Below are positions 35,601 through 45,433 of a DNA stretch of 64,000 nt, piece by piece; the first letter of the stretch is position 1, and each line of letters begins with the position of its first letter. Location of the stretch: assembly GCF_006968745.1 (NCBI RefSeq), contig NZ_CP030118.1, forward strand, positions 6,344,284-6,408,283, given 5' to 3'. This stretch comes from Brasilonema sennae CENA114 (GTDB taxonomy: Bacteria; Cyanobacteriota; Cyanobacteriia; Cyanobacteriales; Nostocaceae). Position numbers and translations under genes: made by a program. The notes below the pieces were generated by a model that was not told the origin of the DNA, did no database searches, and saw only the letters and a list, made by a program, of their open reading frames with translations.

Positions 35601-36509
35601 TTAAATAAATCCTAATTTTTCCAAAACTGGTTTGGTGGAAACAATATGCCGATCTAAACCAAGTTCCTTAGGACTGACACCAACAGCTAAAGCAATCAGC
35701 TGGGGTAAATGCAGTATTGGTAAATCGAGTTCCCGTCCAATAACTTTTTCCACCTCTTTTTGACGAGAATCCAAATTCAGGTGACAAAGAGGACAAGGTG
35801 TCACAATACAATCTGCACCAGCTTCTATGGCTTCTTGAATATGCATTCCAGCCATTTTAAAAGATTGAGCCGTGGCATAACTAGAAAGAGGCCAACCGCA
35901 ACATTGCGTACGACCTTTGTAATAAATAGGTTCTGCTCCTACCGTACGAAAGACATTTTCCATCGCCTTTGGTTGGAAGGGATCATCATAAGGCATGGAT
36001 TTTTGCGCACGCAGGAGATAACAGCCATAAAAAGCTGCACACTTTAATCCAGTTAACTTACGATTGACACGTTTTTGAATTTCTTCTAAACCGTAGTCGG
36101 TTACTAAAGCATAAAGCAAATGTTTGACCTCTGTTGTTCCTCGATAGGGCGAACACCCTTCTTTTTGCAGCAAGCCGTTCACTTGTTCAAGGTATGCTGG
36201 ATTTGTTTTTTGGCATTGTTTAAGGTGTTCATCAACATGACCAATAACACCCTGACAAGTACTGCAATGAGTTAGCAGTGGTAGATTTAACTGTTCTGCT
36301 AAAGCAATGTTGCGTGCATTTACCGTATCTTCCAACATTTGGGAATCTTCTTTAAACGTGCCAGAACCACAGCAAGCAGCTTTTTTGAGTTCTATGAGTT
36401 CAATGTCTAGGGCTTGGGTTAGGGCAACAGTTGATTGGTGAAGCTCCCGGCAAGCTCCTTGGGCAACACAACCTGGAAAGTATGCGTATTTCAATGTATG
36501 GGTTAGCAT
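35601..36509 (-). CDS. HdrB-like CoB-CoM heterodisulfide reductase subunit
   Basis: 302 residues from the Met at 36509 (MLTHTLKYAYFPGCVAQG). Two CCG domains bind an unusual iron-sulfur cluster. Their motifs are CxxG...CCGSGTF...THCSTCQGV and GCYLLR...QCCGWPLS...CIVTPCPLCHLNLD. Cyanobacteria have no methanogenesis; this subunit is related to succinate dehydrogenase and thiol-disulfide enzymes, so its redox partner is uncertain. The open frame extends another 56 codons upstream into the acpP promoter, which is unlikely to be translated. Confidence 0.88.
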   Translation of the reverse strand: MLTHTLKYAYFPGCVAQGACRELHQSTVALTQALDIELIELKKAACCGSGTFKEDSQMLEDTVNARNIALAEQLNLPLLTHCSTCQGVIGHVDEHLKQCQKTNPAYLEQVNGLLQKEGCSPYRGTTEVKHLLYALVTDYGLEEIQKRVNRKLTGLKCAAFYGCYLLRAQKSMPYDDPFQPKAMENVFRTVGAEPIYYKGRTQCCGWPLSSYATAQSFKMAGMHIQEAIEAGADCIVTPCPLCHLNLDSRQKEVEKVIGRELDLPILHLPQLIALAVGVSPKELGLDRHIVSTKPVLEKLGFI

Positions 36510-36697
36510 AGTATCAAAGTTCGTCAATAACTGTTTTATCATTACTTGTTTATTTTGAGGAAGCGGTCGAACGATTTTCAGCAAAGAAAATCCCTTAACA
36601 GTGTACGGGTGCTCGCGCTTTCCGATAAGATGAATATGCCCAAAAATATATCCACCATAAACAGCGGATTTTAGCAACTGGTTGAGGAATTGTATCT

Positions 36698-36949
36698 ATG
36701 AGCCAAGCGGAAACATTTGATAAGGTAAAAAAAATTGTTGTTGAGCAACTGAGTGTTAAAGACGAACAAGTAACACCACAAGCTAGTTTCGCCAACGATT
36801 TAGGAGCTGACTCCCTTGATACGGTTGAACTGGTTATGGCTTTGGAAGAAGAGTTTGACATCGAAATTCCTGATGAAGCCGCCGAAAAAATTACAACTGT
36901 ACAACAGGCTGTGGACTACATTAACGAGCAACGTGTCCCATCAGCCTAA
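36698..36949 (+). CDS. acpP: Acyl carrier protein
   Basis: 83 residues, the usual size. The phosphopantetheine site is Ser39 in GADSLDTVELVMALEEEF. Carries growing acyl chains in fatty-acid and lipid A synthesis. It is followed by fabF on the same strand after a repeat-filled gap of 740 bases, an order typical of cyanobacteria. It is divergent from the HdrB-like gene. Confidence 0.96.
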   Translation: MSQAETFDKVKKIVVEQLSVKDEQVTPQASFANDLGADSLDTVELVMALEEEFDIEIPDEAAEKITTVQQAVDYINEQRVPSA

Positions 36950-37690
36950 AAATTGCTGAGTGCTGAGTGCTATTGAGGCTACGGGTACAATGACTGGAGT
37001 TGCTATCTCCTCCAAAGGACAGTCTCCAGGAGAGTGTGCCAAAGAGCGTAAACTCCAGGAGGGTAACCGAAGGCAGGCGACTGGCATTGCTGAGTAAAAA
37101 GTCAGGAGTCAAGAGTCAAGAGCTTGAAGAAGTAGCAAATTGAACTTGCTAGAATGAGCGAGAGTTAGTCAAAATGGCGAAAAATAAACCAATTAACACC
37201 AAATCACTCGTTGAAAATGATGAAGTGATTCTACGTAGGTTTATTTTCTAAATGTAAAATATAGTACTTTTATATCTATCTGCTTTGGCAAAAGCACTGA
37301 AGTAGACCAAGTAGTTGTTTGGTACAACTATGGAGAAGTTCTATGTAGCAATGACTAATCTCGTTGTCCCTTTGTCCCTCTTGAAAACTCATCACCTCAC
37401 CCATAGGGTATGCGCAAAACGCACACCAAAGGTGTACGCCAGGTGCGACAACGGGAGCCACTGCCCTTCGGGTATCTCCTGCGGAGACGCTACGCGAACG
37501 CAGTCGCCTAGGTCGGGAGACCCTCCTGCAGCGCTGTCTCACCGTGCGCGGGTTCCCCGCGTTGAGGCATGTGGCGTGAGCCAGCGCAGCTCATCCCGGC
37601 ACTGTGCTCCCTAACGGCGCACTAGCTCACCAACTCATTGCTCAGCACTGTTTTGTTCTGCCTGCATCAATAGCCACTACTACTATCGAC
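36950..37690. other. Repeat-filled gap between acpP and fabF
   Basis: The gap holds AGGAGAGTGTGCCAAAGAGCG and GGGTAACCGAAGG repeats (37000-37080). An AT-rich stretch at 37170-37260 has a 25-codon frame (MAKNKPINTK...), and GC-rich palindromes lie at 37395-37620 (CCTTCGGG, CGCCTAGG, CGCGGGTTCCCCGCG). This repeat cluster separates two genes that are close together in most cyanobacteria. Confidence 0.75.
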
Positions 37691-38941
37691 ATGACTGATT
37701 TTATACGTAAACGCGTTGTTGTTACTGGTGTTGGCGCGCTTACACCGATTGGTAATACACCAGCCGAATATTGGGAAGGATTGATCAGCGGACGCAATGG
37801 GATTGGTGAAATCACCTTGTTTGATGCGTCTCGTCACGATTGTCGCATTGCTGGTGAGGTCAAAAACTTCGATCCACATGAATACATGGAGCGCAAAGAA
37901 GCCAAGCGCATGGATCGATTTGCCCAATTTGGGGTCTCGGCAGCAAAACAGGCTGTAGCAGACGCGCAGTTAGTCATCAACGATCTAAACGCAGAACAAA
38001 TTGGCGTTATTATTGGTTCTGGCGTTGGTGGCATTAAAGTTTTAGAAGACCAGCAAACAATTTACCTGGATCGTGGTCCGGATCGCTGTAGTCCTTTCAT
38101 GATACCGATGATGATAGCCAATATGGCAGCCGGCTTGACAGCAATTCACACTGGTGCTAAAGGACCAAATTCCTGCTCGGTAACTGCTTGTGCTGCTGGC
38201 TCAAACGCTATCGGGGAAGCTTTTCGCCTCATACAAGGGGGATATGCCCAAGCGATGATTAGTGGAGGATGTGAGGCGGCAATTACACCGTTGTCTTTAG
38301 CAGGATTTGCTTCAGCTAGAACACTTTCAACTCGCAATAATGACCCCGCTCATGCAAGCCGCCCATTTGACAAAGACCGTGACGGATTTGTTATGGGTGA
38401 AGGTGCAGGCATCTTAATTTTAGAAGAATTGCAGCATGCTTTGAGTCGCAAAGCCAGAATTTATGCAGAAATTATTGGCTATGGTATGACTTGCGACGCT
38501 TACCACATGACCTCTCCAGTACCGGGAGGCGAAGGTGCAGCAAGAGCGATCCAACTGGCACTAAAAGACGGTAATATACTACCAGAACAGGTGATCTATG
38601 TCAATGCACATGGCACGAGTACCCCAATGAATGATCCGACGGAAACAGCTGCAATGAAAAAAGCTTTAGGTGAACATGCTTATAAGATAGCAGTTAGCTC
38701 CACCAAATCAATGACAGGTCATTTGTTGGGTGGTTCTGGTGGTATTGAAGCAGTAGCAACAGTACTGGCGATCGCCAATGACCGGATTCCACCGACAATT
38801 AATTTGGAAAACCCAGATCCTGAGTGCGACTTGGATTACGTCCCTAACACCAGCCGGGAAGCAAAAGTCGAAGTGGCACTATCTAATTCTTTCGGTTTTG
38901 GCGGTCATAATGTGACACTAGCCTTTAAGAAGTATGTCTAG
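37691..38941 (+). CDS. fabF: Beta-ketoacyl-ACP synthase II
   Basis: 416 residues from MTDFIRKRVVVTGVG. The catalytic triad is visible: Cys167 in VTACAAGSNA, His in VNAHGTSTPMND and His in KSMTGHLLGGSGG. It condenses acyl-ACP with malonyl-ACP. The 29 codons that could extend the start come from repeat DNA and were excluded. Follows acpP and precedes tkt. Confidence 0.96.
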   Translation: MTDFIRKRVVVTGVGALTPIGNTPAEYWEGLISGRNGIGEITLFDASRHDCRIAGEVKNFDPHEYMERKEAKRMDRFAQFGVSAAKQAVADAQLVINDLNAEQIGVIIGSGVGGIKVLEDQQTIYLDRGPDRCSPFMIPMMIANMAAGLTAIHTGAKGPNSCSVTACAAGSNAIGEAFRLIQGGYAQAMISGGCEAAITPLSLAGFASARTLSTRNNDPAHASRPFDKDRDGFVMGEGAGILILEELQHALSRKARIYAEIIGYGMTCDAYHMTSPVPGGEGAARAIQLALKDGNILPEQVIYVNAHGTSTPMNDPTETAAMKKALGEHAYKIAVSSTKSMTGHLLGGSGGIEAVATVLAIANDRIPPTINLENPDPECDLDYVPNTSREAKVEVALSNSFGFGGHNVTLAFKKYV

Positions 38942-39293
38942 GGTGGGAAATTTGAGATGCGTGGATTTGACCTAAAAGCATAAAACTCAAGCATTGTCTA
39001 CATTGAGATGTTGGGCAGAAATCTTGGTAATTCAGTGGGTTCAGCAACGGATAATAGAAGATATCCCCCATAAAATGAATCCAAAATTTTCATCAAAAAT
39101 CCCAAGATCTGCCGCTTGTCGGTCAACAAGCACCAATGGGATGATGAGGATACTGGCGGGGACCTTTAAAACAGTGAACAGTTAACAGTGAACAGTTAAC
39201 AGTGAAAACTGGTAACTGATAACTGATAACTGATAAACAACCCCCCAGCTGATGCTCAAAGACTGCTAACCCGTCGTAGAGAACAATCTGATT
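38942..39293. repeat. Gap between fabF and tkt with AACAGT array
   Basis: Repeats of AACAGTGAACAGTTAACAG and GATAACTGATAACTG lie at 39170-39235. The remainder has no gene. The tkt start at 39294 follows GTCGTAGAGAACAATCTG, which has no strong ribosome site. Confidence 0.75.
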
Positions 39294-41306
39294 ATGGCTG
39301 TTGCAACCCAAACCCTCGAAGAACTTTGTATTAACTCGATCCGCTTTCTGGCAATTGATGCTGTAGAGAAGGCAAAGTCTGGTCACCCAGGACTGCCAAT
39401 GGGCGCTGCGCCAATGGCATTTGTACTGTGGAATAGCTTTTTGCGGTTTAACCCCAAAAATCCCAAGTGGTTCAACCGCGATCGCTTTGTCCTGTCTGCC
39501 GGTCACGGCTCAATGTTGCAGTATGCCCTGCTGTATTTGACTGGTTACGACAGCGTGACCATTGAGGACATCAAGCAATTCCGTCAGTGGGAATCCAAAA
39601 CCCCCGGACACCCAGAAAACTTCATGACTGCTGGTGTAGAAGTGACTACCGGACCCTTGGGGCAAGGAATTGCCAATGGAGTCGGTTTGGCAATGGCTGA
39701 AGCACATCTAGCCGCAAAGTTCAACAAACCCGATGCCAAGATTGTTGACCATTACACCTACGTAATTTTAGGTGATGGCTGCAACATGGAAGGCGTTTCT
39801 GGTGAAGCTTGTTCTTACGCGGGACACCTGGGATTAGGCAAACTCATCGCTCTGTACGACGACAACCACATCTCCATCGATGGTTCTACAGATATAGCAT
39901 TCACCGAAGATGTTTCCAAGCGCTTTGAAGCTTATGGTTGGCACGTGCAGCACGTTGCAGAAGGTAACACTGATTTAGAAGGTCTTGCCAAAGCTATTGA
40001 AGCTGCCAAAGGTGTTACTGACAAACCTTCTTTCATTAAAGTCACCACCACCATCGGTTACGGTTCACCCAACAAAGCAAACACAGCTGGCGTTCACGGT
40101 GCAGCCCTTGGTGGAGACGAAATTAAACTCACCCGCGACAACTTGGGTTGGGAATACGAGCCTTTTGTAATACCAGAAGATGCTCTTAAGCACTGGCGCA
40201 AAGCTGTTGAGCGCGGGGCAAACCTGGAAGAAGAATGGAACAAAGTTTTCAGGGACTACAAAGGCAAATATTCCGAGGAAGCTGCTGAACTTGAGCGGTA
40301 CCTCAGCGGCAAATTGCCCGATGGTTGGGATAAGGTACTACCTACCTATACCCCGGAAGATAAAGGATTGGCCACCCGCAAACACTCGGAAACTTGCCTC
40401 AACAAACTGGGGGCGGTTTTACCTGAGCTGATTGGTGGTTCGGCTGACCTGACTCACTCCAACCTTACCGAACTCAAGGACTCCAAGGATTTTCAGAAAG
40501 GGCAATACCAAAACCGTAACGTCCACTTTGGCGTGCGGGAACATGGTATGGGCGCAATCTGTAATGGTATCGCGCTGGATCAATCTGGATTGATTCCTTA
40601 CGGTGCGACCTTTTTGATCTTCACAGATTACATGCGTGCTGCCATCCGCTTATCCGCCCTATCCCAAGCAGGCGTGATTTGGGTGATGACTCACGATTCG
40701 ATTGGACAAGGTGAAGATGGTCCAACGCACCAACCAATTGAAACTCTCGCCTCCCTGCGAGCCATTCCTAACTTAACGGTGATTCGTCCCGCAGACGGTA
40801 ACGAAACCTCTGGCGCTTACAAAGTTGCGATCGAGAAGGCAAAACAAAACGACCCCACCCTGTTGGCGTTTACCCGTCAAAATGTCCCCAACTTAGCAGG
40901 TACTTCAATTGAGGGCGTGGCGAAGGGTGGATACACAGTGGTAGATTCTGAAGGTACACCAGATCTGATCTTGATTGGTACTGGTTCAGAATTGAGCCTC
41001 TGTGTAACTGCAGCGGAGAAACTCACAGCTCAAGGTAAGAAAGTTCGTGTTGTCTCGTTACCCTCATGGGAACTGTTTGAAGTACAAGATGCAGATTATA
41101 AAGAATCTGTTCTGCCTAAAGCTGTCACCAAGCGTGTGTCTGTAGAAGCTGCTGCCAGTTTCGGTTGGCACAAGTATATCGGCACCGAAGGCGATACTGT
41201 TAGTATTGATCGCTTTGGTGCTTCAGCTCCAGGTGCAGTTGCCTTAGAGAAATTCGGCTTCACAGTTGATAATGTGTTAGCTAAGTCTAAGGCATTGTTG
41301 GGTTAA
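39294..41306 (+). CDS. tkt: Transketolase
   Basis: 670 residues, full length. The thiamine diphosphate motif is GDGCNMEGVSGEACSYAGHLGLGKLIALYDDN. The N-terminal SGHPGLPMGAAPMAFVLW and the middle REHGMGAICNGIAL, THDSIGQGEDGPTHQPIE are all present. The enzyme exchanges two-carbon units in the Calvin cycle and pentose phosphate pathway. A hairpin terminator follows at 41339-41368. Confidence 0.97.
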   Translation: MAVATQTLEELCINSIRFLAIDAVEKAKSGHPGLPMGAAPMAFVLWNSFLRFNPKNPKWFNRDRFVLSAGHGSMLQYALLYLTGYDSVTIEDIKQFRQWESKTPGHPENFMTAGVEVTTGPLGQGIANGVGLAMAEAHLAAKFNKPDAKIVDHYTYVILGDGCNMEGVSGEACSYAGHLGLGKLIALYDDNHISIDGSTDIAFTEDVSKRFEAYGWHVQHVAEGNTDLEGLAKAIEAAKGVTDKPSFIKVTTTIGYGSPNKANTAGVHGAALGGDEIKLTRDNLGWEYEPFVIPEDALKHWRKAVERGANLEEEWNKVFRDYKGKYSEEAAELERYLSGKLPDGWDKVLPTYTPEDKGLATRKHSETCLNKLGAVLPELIGGSADLTHSNLTELKDSKDFQKGQYQNRNVHFGVREHGMGAICNGIALDQSGLIPYGATFLIFTDYMRAAIRLSALSQAGVIWVMTHDSIGQGEDGPTHQPIETLASLRAIPNLTVIRPADGNETSGAYKVAIEKAKQNDPTLLAFTRQNVPNLAGTSIEGVAKGGYTVVDSEGTPDLILIGTGSELSLCVTAAEKLTAQGKKVRVVSLPSWELFEVQDADYKESVLPKAVTKRVSVEAAASFGWHKYIGTEGDTVSIDRFGASAPGAVALEKFGFTVDNVLAKSKALLG

Positions 41307-41338
41307 TTAGCAACAGAGTATCTATTCTCTTTCTTTTG

Positions 41339-41368
41339 GGGTGGGCTTTATTGTCCACCTTTTTTTGT
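41339..41368 (+). terminator. Terminator after tkt
   Basis: GGGTGG and CCACCT pair around CTTTATTG, and a run of seven or more T follows. It lies 33 bases after the tkt stop. Confidence 0.75.
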
Positions 41369-41612
41369 TTTACAGCAGGGAACAGGGAATGCTTAACAGG
41401 GAACAGGGAACACTTCGACAAAGCTCAGGGCAACGCAAGCTCAGTGCATCGCTCTTAACGCTTATTCCAAAATTCAAAGAATTTCAAATTTCTCAGTTCA
41501 AAATTTCTTAATTATTTTTGAACTTTGAATTTTGTTCGCGCAGCGTGTCCGCAGGACATATTTTGAATTTGAGCGTAAGCGCAAAGCGCACGCTAAGAGC
41601 GCTCAGCGAGAG
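41369..41612. repeat. AACAGGGAACAG repeats
   Basis: GGGAACAGGGAA units, CTTCGACAAAGCTCAGGGC, GAACTTTGAATTTTG and CGCGCAGCGTGTCCGC palindromic repeats fill the space before the chemoreceptor-like gene's end. No gene is present. Confidence 0.7.
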
Positions 41613-44303
41613 TCAACTACCGACGCCAGTTTGAAACAGACTAACTGATGCTTGTAACTGCTGCGCGACTTCTACAGTTTGTTGTAAAGAAGTTGACACA
41701 ACACCAGATGAATCAGCAGTGCCAACTGATGCTTTGGCAATTTCCTTCATAAAAACAGCAACAGCCTGGGAAGTCTCAGCTTGAGACACTGTTGTTTGAG
41801 AAATTGACTCAACTAACTCGTCAATTTGACGAGATACTTTTACAATCATCTCCATGCTTTGCTTAACGTCTTTGACTAGCTCAGCGCTTTCTACCACCTG
41901 AGTGGTTCCTTGTTCTATGGTCTGGATAACTGCTTGCGTTTCTAATTGGATATTTTCTGCAATTTGTTCAATTTCTTGAGTCGCTTCGGCTGACTGTATT
42001 GCTAAGCGACCAACTTCGTGAGCCACAACAATAAAACCCTGACATTGTTCACCTGCACGCGTTGCTTCCAGACCAGCATTGATAGCTAGTATATTGGTTT
42101 GTAATGCAATTTCGTTAATCAAGGTGACAACTTTAGAAATTTCTTGGGATGACTCGCCAAAACGTTTTATCCTTTTGGCTGTTTCAGTAATTGTTTTTTG
42201 CAAATTAAAGATGCTAGATGCGGTATAATCCATTGCTTCACCTGCACTCAAAGCAGTATTGGCAGACGTGCGAGCCACTTGCACTGCTTGAAAAGCATTA
42301 TTGGCGACTTCTTGAATAGAGAAATTCATTTGATTTACCAACTCAAGGGTGCAGCTAATTTCTTCAGCCTGTTGGAGTGCTTCATCTGCTAAGTGACGAA
42401 TCGCATCAGAGTTGTCCCCCAGAGAAACATTGACCTGTATAGCCGCTTGTTTGACTTGAAGGACTAGTTGTTGCAAGCTTTCGATAATGGTATTAAAAAA
42501 GTTGGCTACTATTCCGATTTCACCGGTTGTCATTTGAGCTCGAACTCTCAGGTCACCTTTGGCTACCTCTTTAACATCATCAATAAGTTCCATCAGCTGA
42601 TGTTGGAGGAACTCTTTGCTGCGTCTCAATTCTTCTTCCGCCTGTTTGCGTGAGGTAATGTCAGATTGCACCCCAATATAATTTATCACTTGTCCAGTGA
42701 CGTCTCGTGCTGGAGAAATACTTAATTCACACCAGAATGGGGTACCGTTCTTACGGTAATTCTTAATCACAACATGACATTCTTGCTCTTGTCGCAATGC
42801 GTTGCGTATTTGTTCAATAGTCTGTGGATTAGTGTCATATCCTTGCAAAAATCGGCAGTTGCGTCCTAAAACTTCTTGTGGTGAATAGCCGGTCAAGGCT
42901 TCAAATGCAGGATTGCAAAAGATGATAGGATTATCTTCCTGACGAGGGTCTGTTATCACAATTGCATTTCTAGCAGCGGCGATCGCACGGTCACGCACTC
43001 GCAGCACTTCCTGTGCAGTGTTAAGTTCATGCAAAAGATTTGCTTGTTCTAAAGCAAGGCTTACTTGAATGGCTAATTGCCCAAATAAATCAATTTCTAG
43101 CCGCTGCCAATTCCGAAATTCAGAGCATTCGTGAGCACACAATAAACCTAAAAGCCGATGCTCACTTAAGATAGGTGCAACCAAAATCGACTTAATTTGA
43201 AAGCCTTCAAGAATTTGTTGGTAAGAGTCTGAAAAATTCCCCTGATAAATGTTATTTACAGCTTGGACTTGACCATCTTTGTACATTTGAATGTCATCTT
43301 TGCCAAACAGAGTAAAGACAGTTCTTCCTAACGTTTTTATCCAACCCTTTCCTACTGACTCGGCAATGATGGTACCGCCCCAGTCAGCATTGAAACGATA
43401 GATGATAACGCGGTCTGCGTTCAGTGCTTTTTGGATTTCACAAACCGCTGTGTTGAGAACATCCTCTAACTTGAGAGACTGCCGAATCAGCAGGGTAATG
43501 TCCATCAGTAGCTGCGATCGCTGAGCTTCTCCCTGTTTAAGTAATAGTGTTTGGGAAACCATTCGCCGCTCCACAAAGGAAGTTAGCAGTGTGAAACTTA
43601 GGATAATGATAGTACTAACGCCAATACTTATAGCTAACTTAGCCAGGGATACTTGCATGGTTGCAACGTTAGTCACTTTAGTTGCTTTAAAACAGGCAGC
43701 TGCCATTCCTGTGTAATGCATGCCGGAAATTGCAATTGCCATGACGAACGCACTATAAATCTTGCGTCGCCTAAGCGTTTTCCCCGTTTGCAAACGCAGT
43801 TGGAAAGCAATCCACAGCGCCAGAATTGATCCACCTATGGCGATCGCCACAGAAAGCATAAACTGTACTGCATTATACTGAATAGCTGCTTCCATCCGCA
43901 TTGCTGCCATACCAATGTAGTGCATAGAGACAATACCAATGCCCATTAACACACCACCACTCAGCAATTGCTGTGTACTTAAGACTGGGCGACTCGCCAG
44001 GAAAAGCGCACCACCAGAGGCAACAATAGCAGGCAGCACCGAAAGCAGCACAGTCAACGCATCATAGCCCATCGATATTGGTAAACTCAAGGCAAGCATG
44101 CCAACAAAGTGCATTGACCAGATACCAATTCCCATGACAACAGCACCGCCAATTAACCAAGCTAGTTTTGCCTTTGCTTTAGCTAGCGTTATTTGCCCAG
44201 CCAAATCAATAGCGGTGTACGAAGCAAACACAGCTATCACAATTGAAAGGGCAACAAGGAATGGATTATAAGTACTACTTATCGCCACATCTGCCTGCAA
44301 CAT
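41613..44303 (-). CDS. MHYT-GAF-LOV/PAS-methyl-accepting sensory protein
   Basis: 896 residues. The N-terminal MHYT membrane sensor (about 1-250) has MHFVGM, MHYIGM and MHYTGM motifs that may bind copper or a gas. A GAF domain (about 275-440) precedes a LOV-like PAS domain (about 445-555) with GRNCRFLQG, where Cys483 sits at the flavin-adduct position, and NYRKNGTPFWCEL. A HAMP-like part and a methyl-accepting domain (about 640-896, INEIALQTNILAINAGLEATRAGEQCQGFIVVAHEV) end it. It could join blue light to motility or other outputs. In the FWN motif of LOV domains the Asn is Cys here, so photochemistry needs testing. No che genes lie nearby. Confidence 0.85.
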   Translation of the reverse strand: MLQADVAISSTYNPFLVALSIVIAVFASYTAIDLAGQITLAKAKAKLAWLIGGAVVMGIGIWSMHFVGMLALSLPISMGYDALTVLLSVLPAIVASGGALFLASRPVLSTQQLLSGGVLMGIGIVSMHYIGMAAMRMEAAIQYNAVQFMLSVAIAIGGSILALWIAFQLRLQTGKTLRRRKIYSAFVMAIAISGMHYTGMAAACFKATKVTNVATMQVSLAKLAISIGVSTIIILSFTLLTSFVERRMVSQTLLLKQGEAQRSQLLMDITLLIRQSLKLEDVLNTAVCEIQKALNADRVIIYRFNADWGGTIIAESVGKGWIKTLGRTVFTLFGKDDIQMYKDGQVQAVNNIYQGNFSDSYQQILEGFQIKSILVAPILSEHRLLGLLCAHECSEFRNWQRLEIDLFGQLAIQVSLALEQANLLHELNTAQEVLRVRDRAIAAARNAIVITDPRQEDNPIIFCNPAFEALTGYSPQEVLGRNCRFLQGYDTNPQTIEQIRNALRQEQECHVVIKNYRKNGTPFWCELSISPARDVTGQVINYIGVQSDITSRKQAEEELRRSKEFLQHQLMELIDDVKEVAKGDLRVRAQMTTGEIGIVANFFNTIIESLQQLVLQVKQAAIQVNVSLGDNSDAIRHLADEALQQAEEISCTLELVNQMNFSIQEVANNAFQAVQVARTSANTALSAGEAMDYTASSIFNLQKTITETAKRIKRFGESSQEISKVVTLINEIALQTNILAINAGLEATRAGEQCQGFIVVAHEVGRLAIQSAEATQEIEQIAENIQLETQAVIQTIEQGTTQVVESAELVKDVKQSMEMIVKVSRQIDELVESISQTTVSQAETSQAVAVFMKEIAKASVGTADSSGVVSTSLQQTVEVAQQLQASVSLFQTGVGS

Positions 44304-44663
44304 CTCGTTAACCTCACTCTGGATCTTGGTAAAATAGCGCTCCCTACATGAGTCTTTTTGTCACTTTCGTCAAGTGAAGCACACTCATGAATTGAAAAAA
44401 TCCTGATAACTAAGTTCGGTAGATGCAGTCACTGTTTTGAAAATGGCAGATGCAAAAAGTATTTGTCTCGCTTGTGAGACAGCACGATGAATTTTATACT
44501 ATAAGAACGTATTTTTACAGTTGTCTTAAATAAAACAACGTTACACCCTATTTAGCTATAAAAGTAAAGTTCTTAATACAACAACATACAATTTCAAATC
44601 AGTATTGTCTATAGTAGTGTTTTTAACAACTTAATAGCCGCTTATTTGCTTTATAAGTATCAG
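44304..44663. other. Gap with no visible gene
   Basis: AT-rich region between two minus-strand genes; it should hold the promoter of the MHYT protein gene. No repeat, RNA or reading frame stood out. Confidence 0.5.
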
Positions 44664-45317
44664 TTATACCTGATGATTTGCCACCTTTTGAATCACAATT
44701 TCAATACGACGGTTCTTTTGCCGTCCTACGGGATTATCTGAACTATCAGATTTTTGATTTGCTGCTACGGGTTGCGCTTCCCCATAACCTTCTTTCGATA
44801 TCAAAGACATGTCTATGCCACCTTTTTCACTCAGCCACTTTTGTACTGCTGCTACCCATTGCTCTGACAATTTTAAATTATTATCTTTGGAGCCTTTAGA
44901 ATCAGTATGTCCTAGGATTTGTAACCAAGTGTTAGGATAATGATTATTGATTGCCTGACTAACTTGACGCAAGATTTTCTTTGCATCTGGGCGAATCGTA
45001 TCTTTATTAGAGTCAAATAAAAGATCTGCTGGCAGCGTAATAATAGTTAAGTATTGATTTTCCTGAACTTGAATTTGCCCAGATGTAATATCAGGTAAGT
45101 TGACTTCAGGATATGTATCCTTAGAAAACTGAATAATGGGAGTTCGGACTTTTGATAACTCTTGTACAAGTAATTGTGCTTGAAAAAACTTTGTTTGAGG
45201 TGATTTTACTGTTCCAAACTTTACTTCGGCTTTTGCCGTTGCTGAATATACCAAATTGTTAGCGATGATTGTCAGGATAATAGGTATTAAGTAAATACTG
45301 AAACGGAGTGAATACAT
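44664..45317 (-). CDS. OmpA-family peptidoglycan-binding protein
   Basis: 217 residues. A signal peptide (IPIILTIIANNLVYSATAKA) is followed by a C-terminal OmpA domain from about residue 95. It shows LFDSNKDTIRPDAKKIL, ILGHTDSKGSKDNNLKLSEQWVAAVQKWL and GRQKNRRIEIV. The Asp and Arg of this domain bind diaminopimelate in peptidoglycan. No beta-barrel part is present, so it may be a periplasmic or lipid-free anchor. The role is inferred. Confidence 0.88.
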   Translation of the reverse strand: MYSLRFSIYLIPIILTIIANNLVYSATAKAEVKFGTVKSPQTKFFQAQLLVQELSKVRTPIIQFSKDTYPEVNLPDITSGQIQVQENQYLTIITLPADLLFDSNKDTIRPDAKKILRQVSQAINNHYPNTWLQILGHTDSKGSKDNNLKLSEQWVAAVQKWLSEKGGIDMSLISKEGYGEAQPVAANQKSDSSDNPVGRQKNRRIEIVIQKVANHQV

Positions 45318-45433
45318 TTCTTTAAGTCAGAAAATTTAAAATTTACTACAGGCTACCTCAAAAAACAAACAAATGCTTCTTTCTTAAGTTATAGGCATTT
45401 TCTGTAACTATGGATACTTGGTTGTTTAATCAA

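Noticed and set aside
36510..36677. Longer N-terminus for the HdrB-like protein
   Set aside because: The extra 56 residues lack family similarity and cover the acpP promoter.
37173..37250. 25-codon frame MAKNKPINTK...
   Set aside because: Too short and without family or ribosome-site support; noted only in the gap description.
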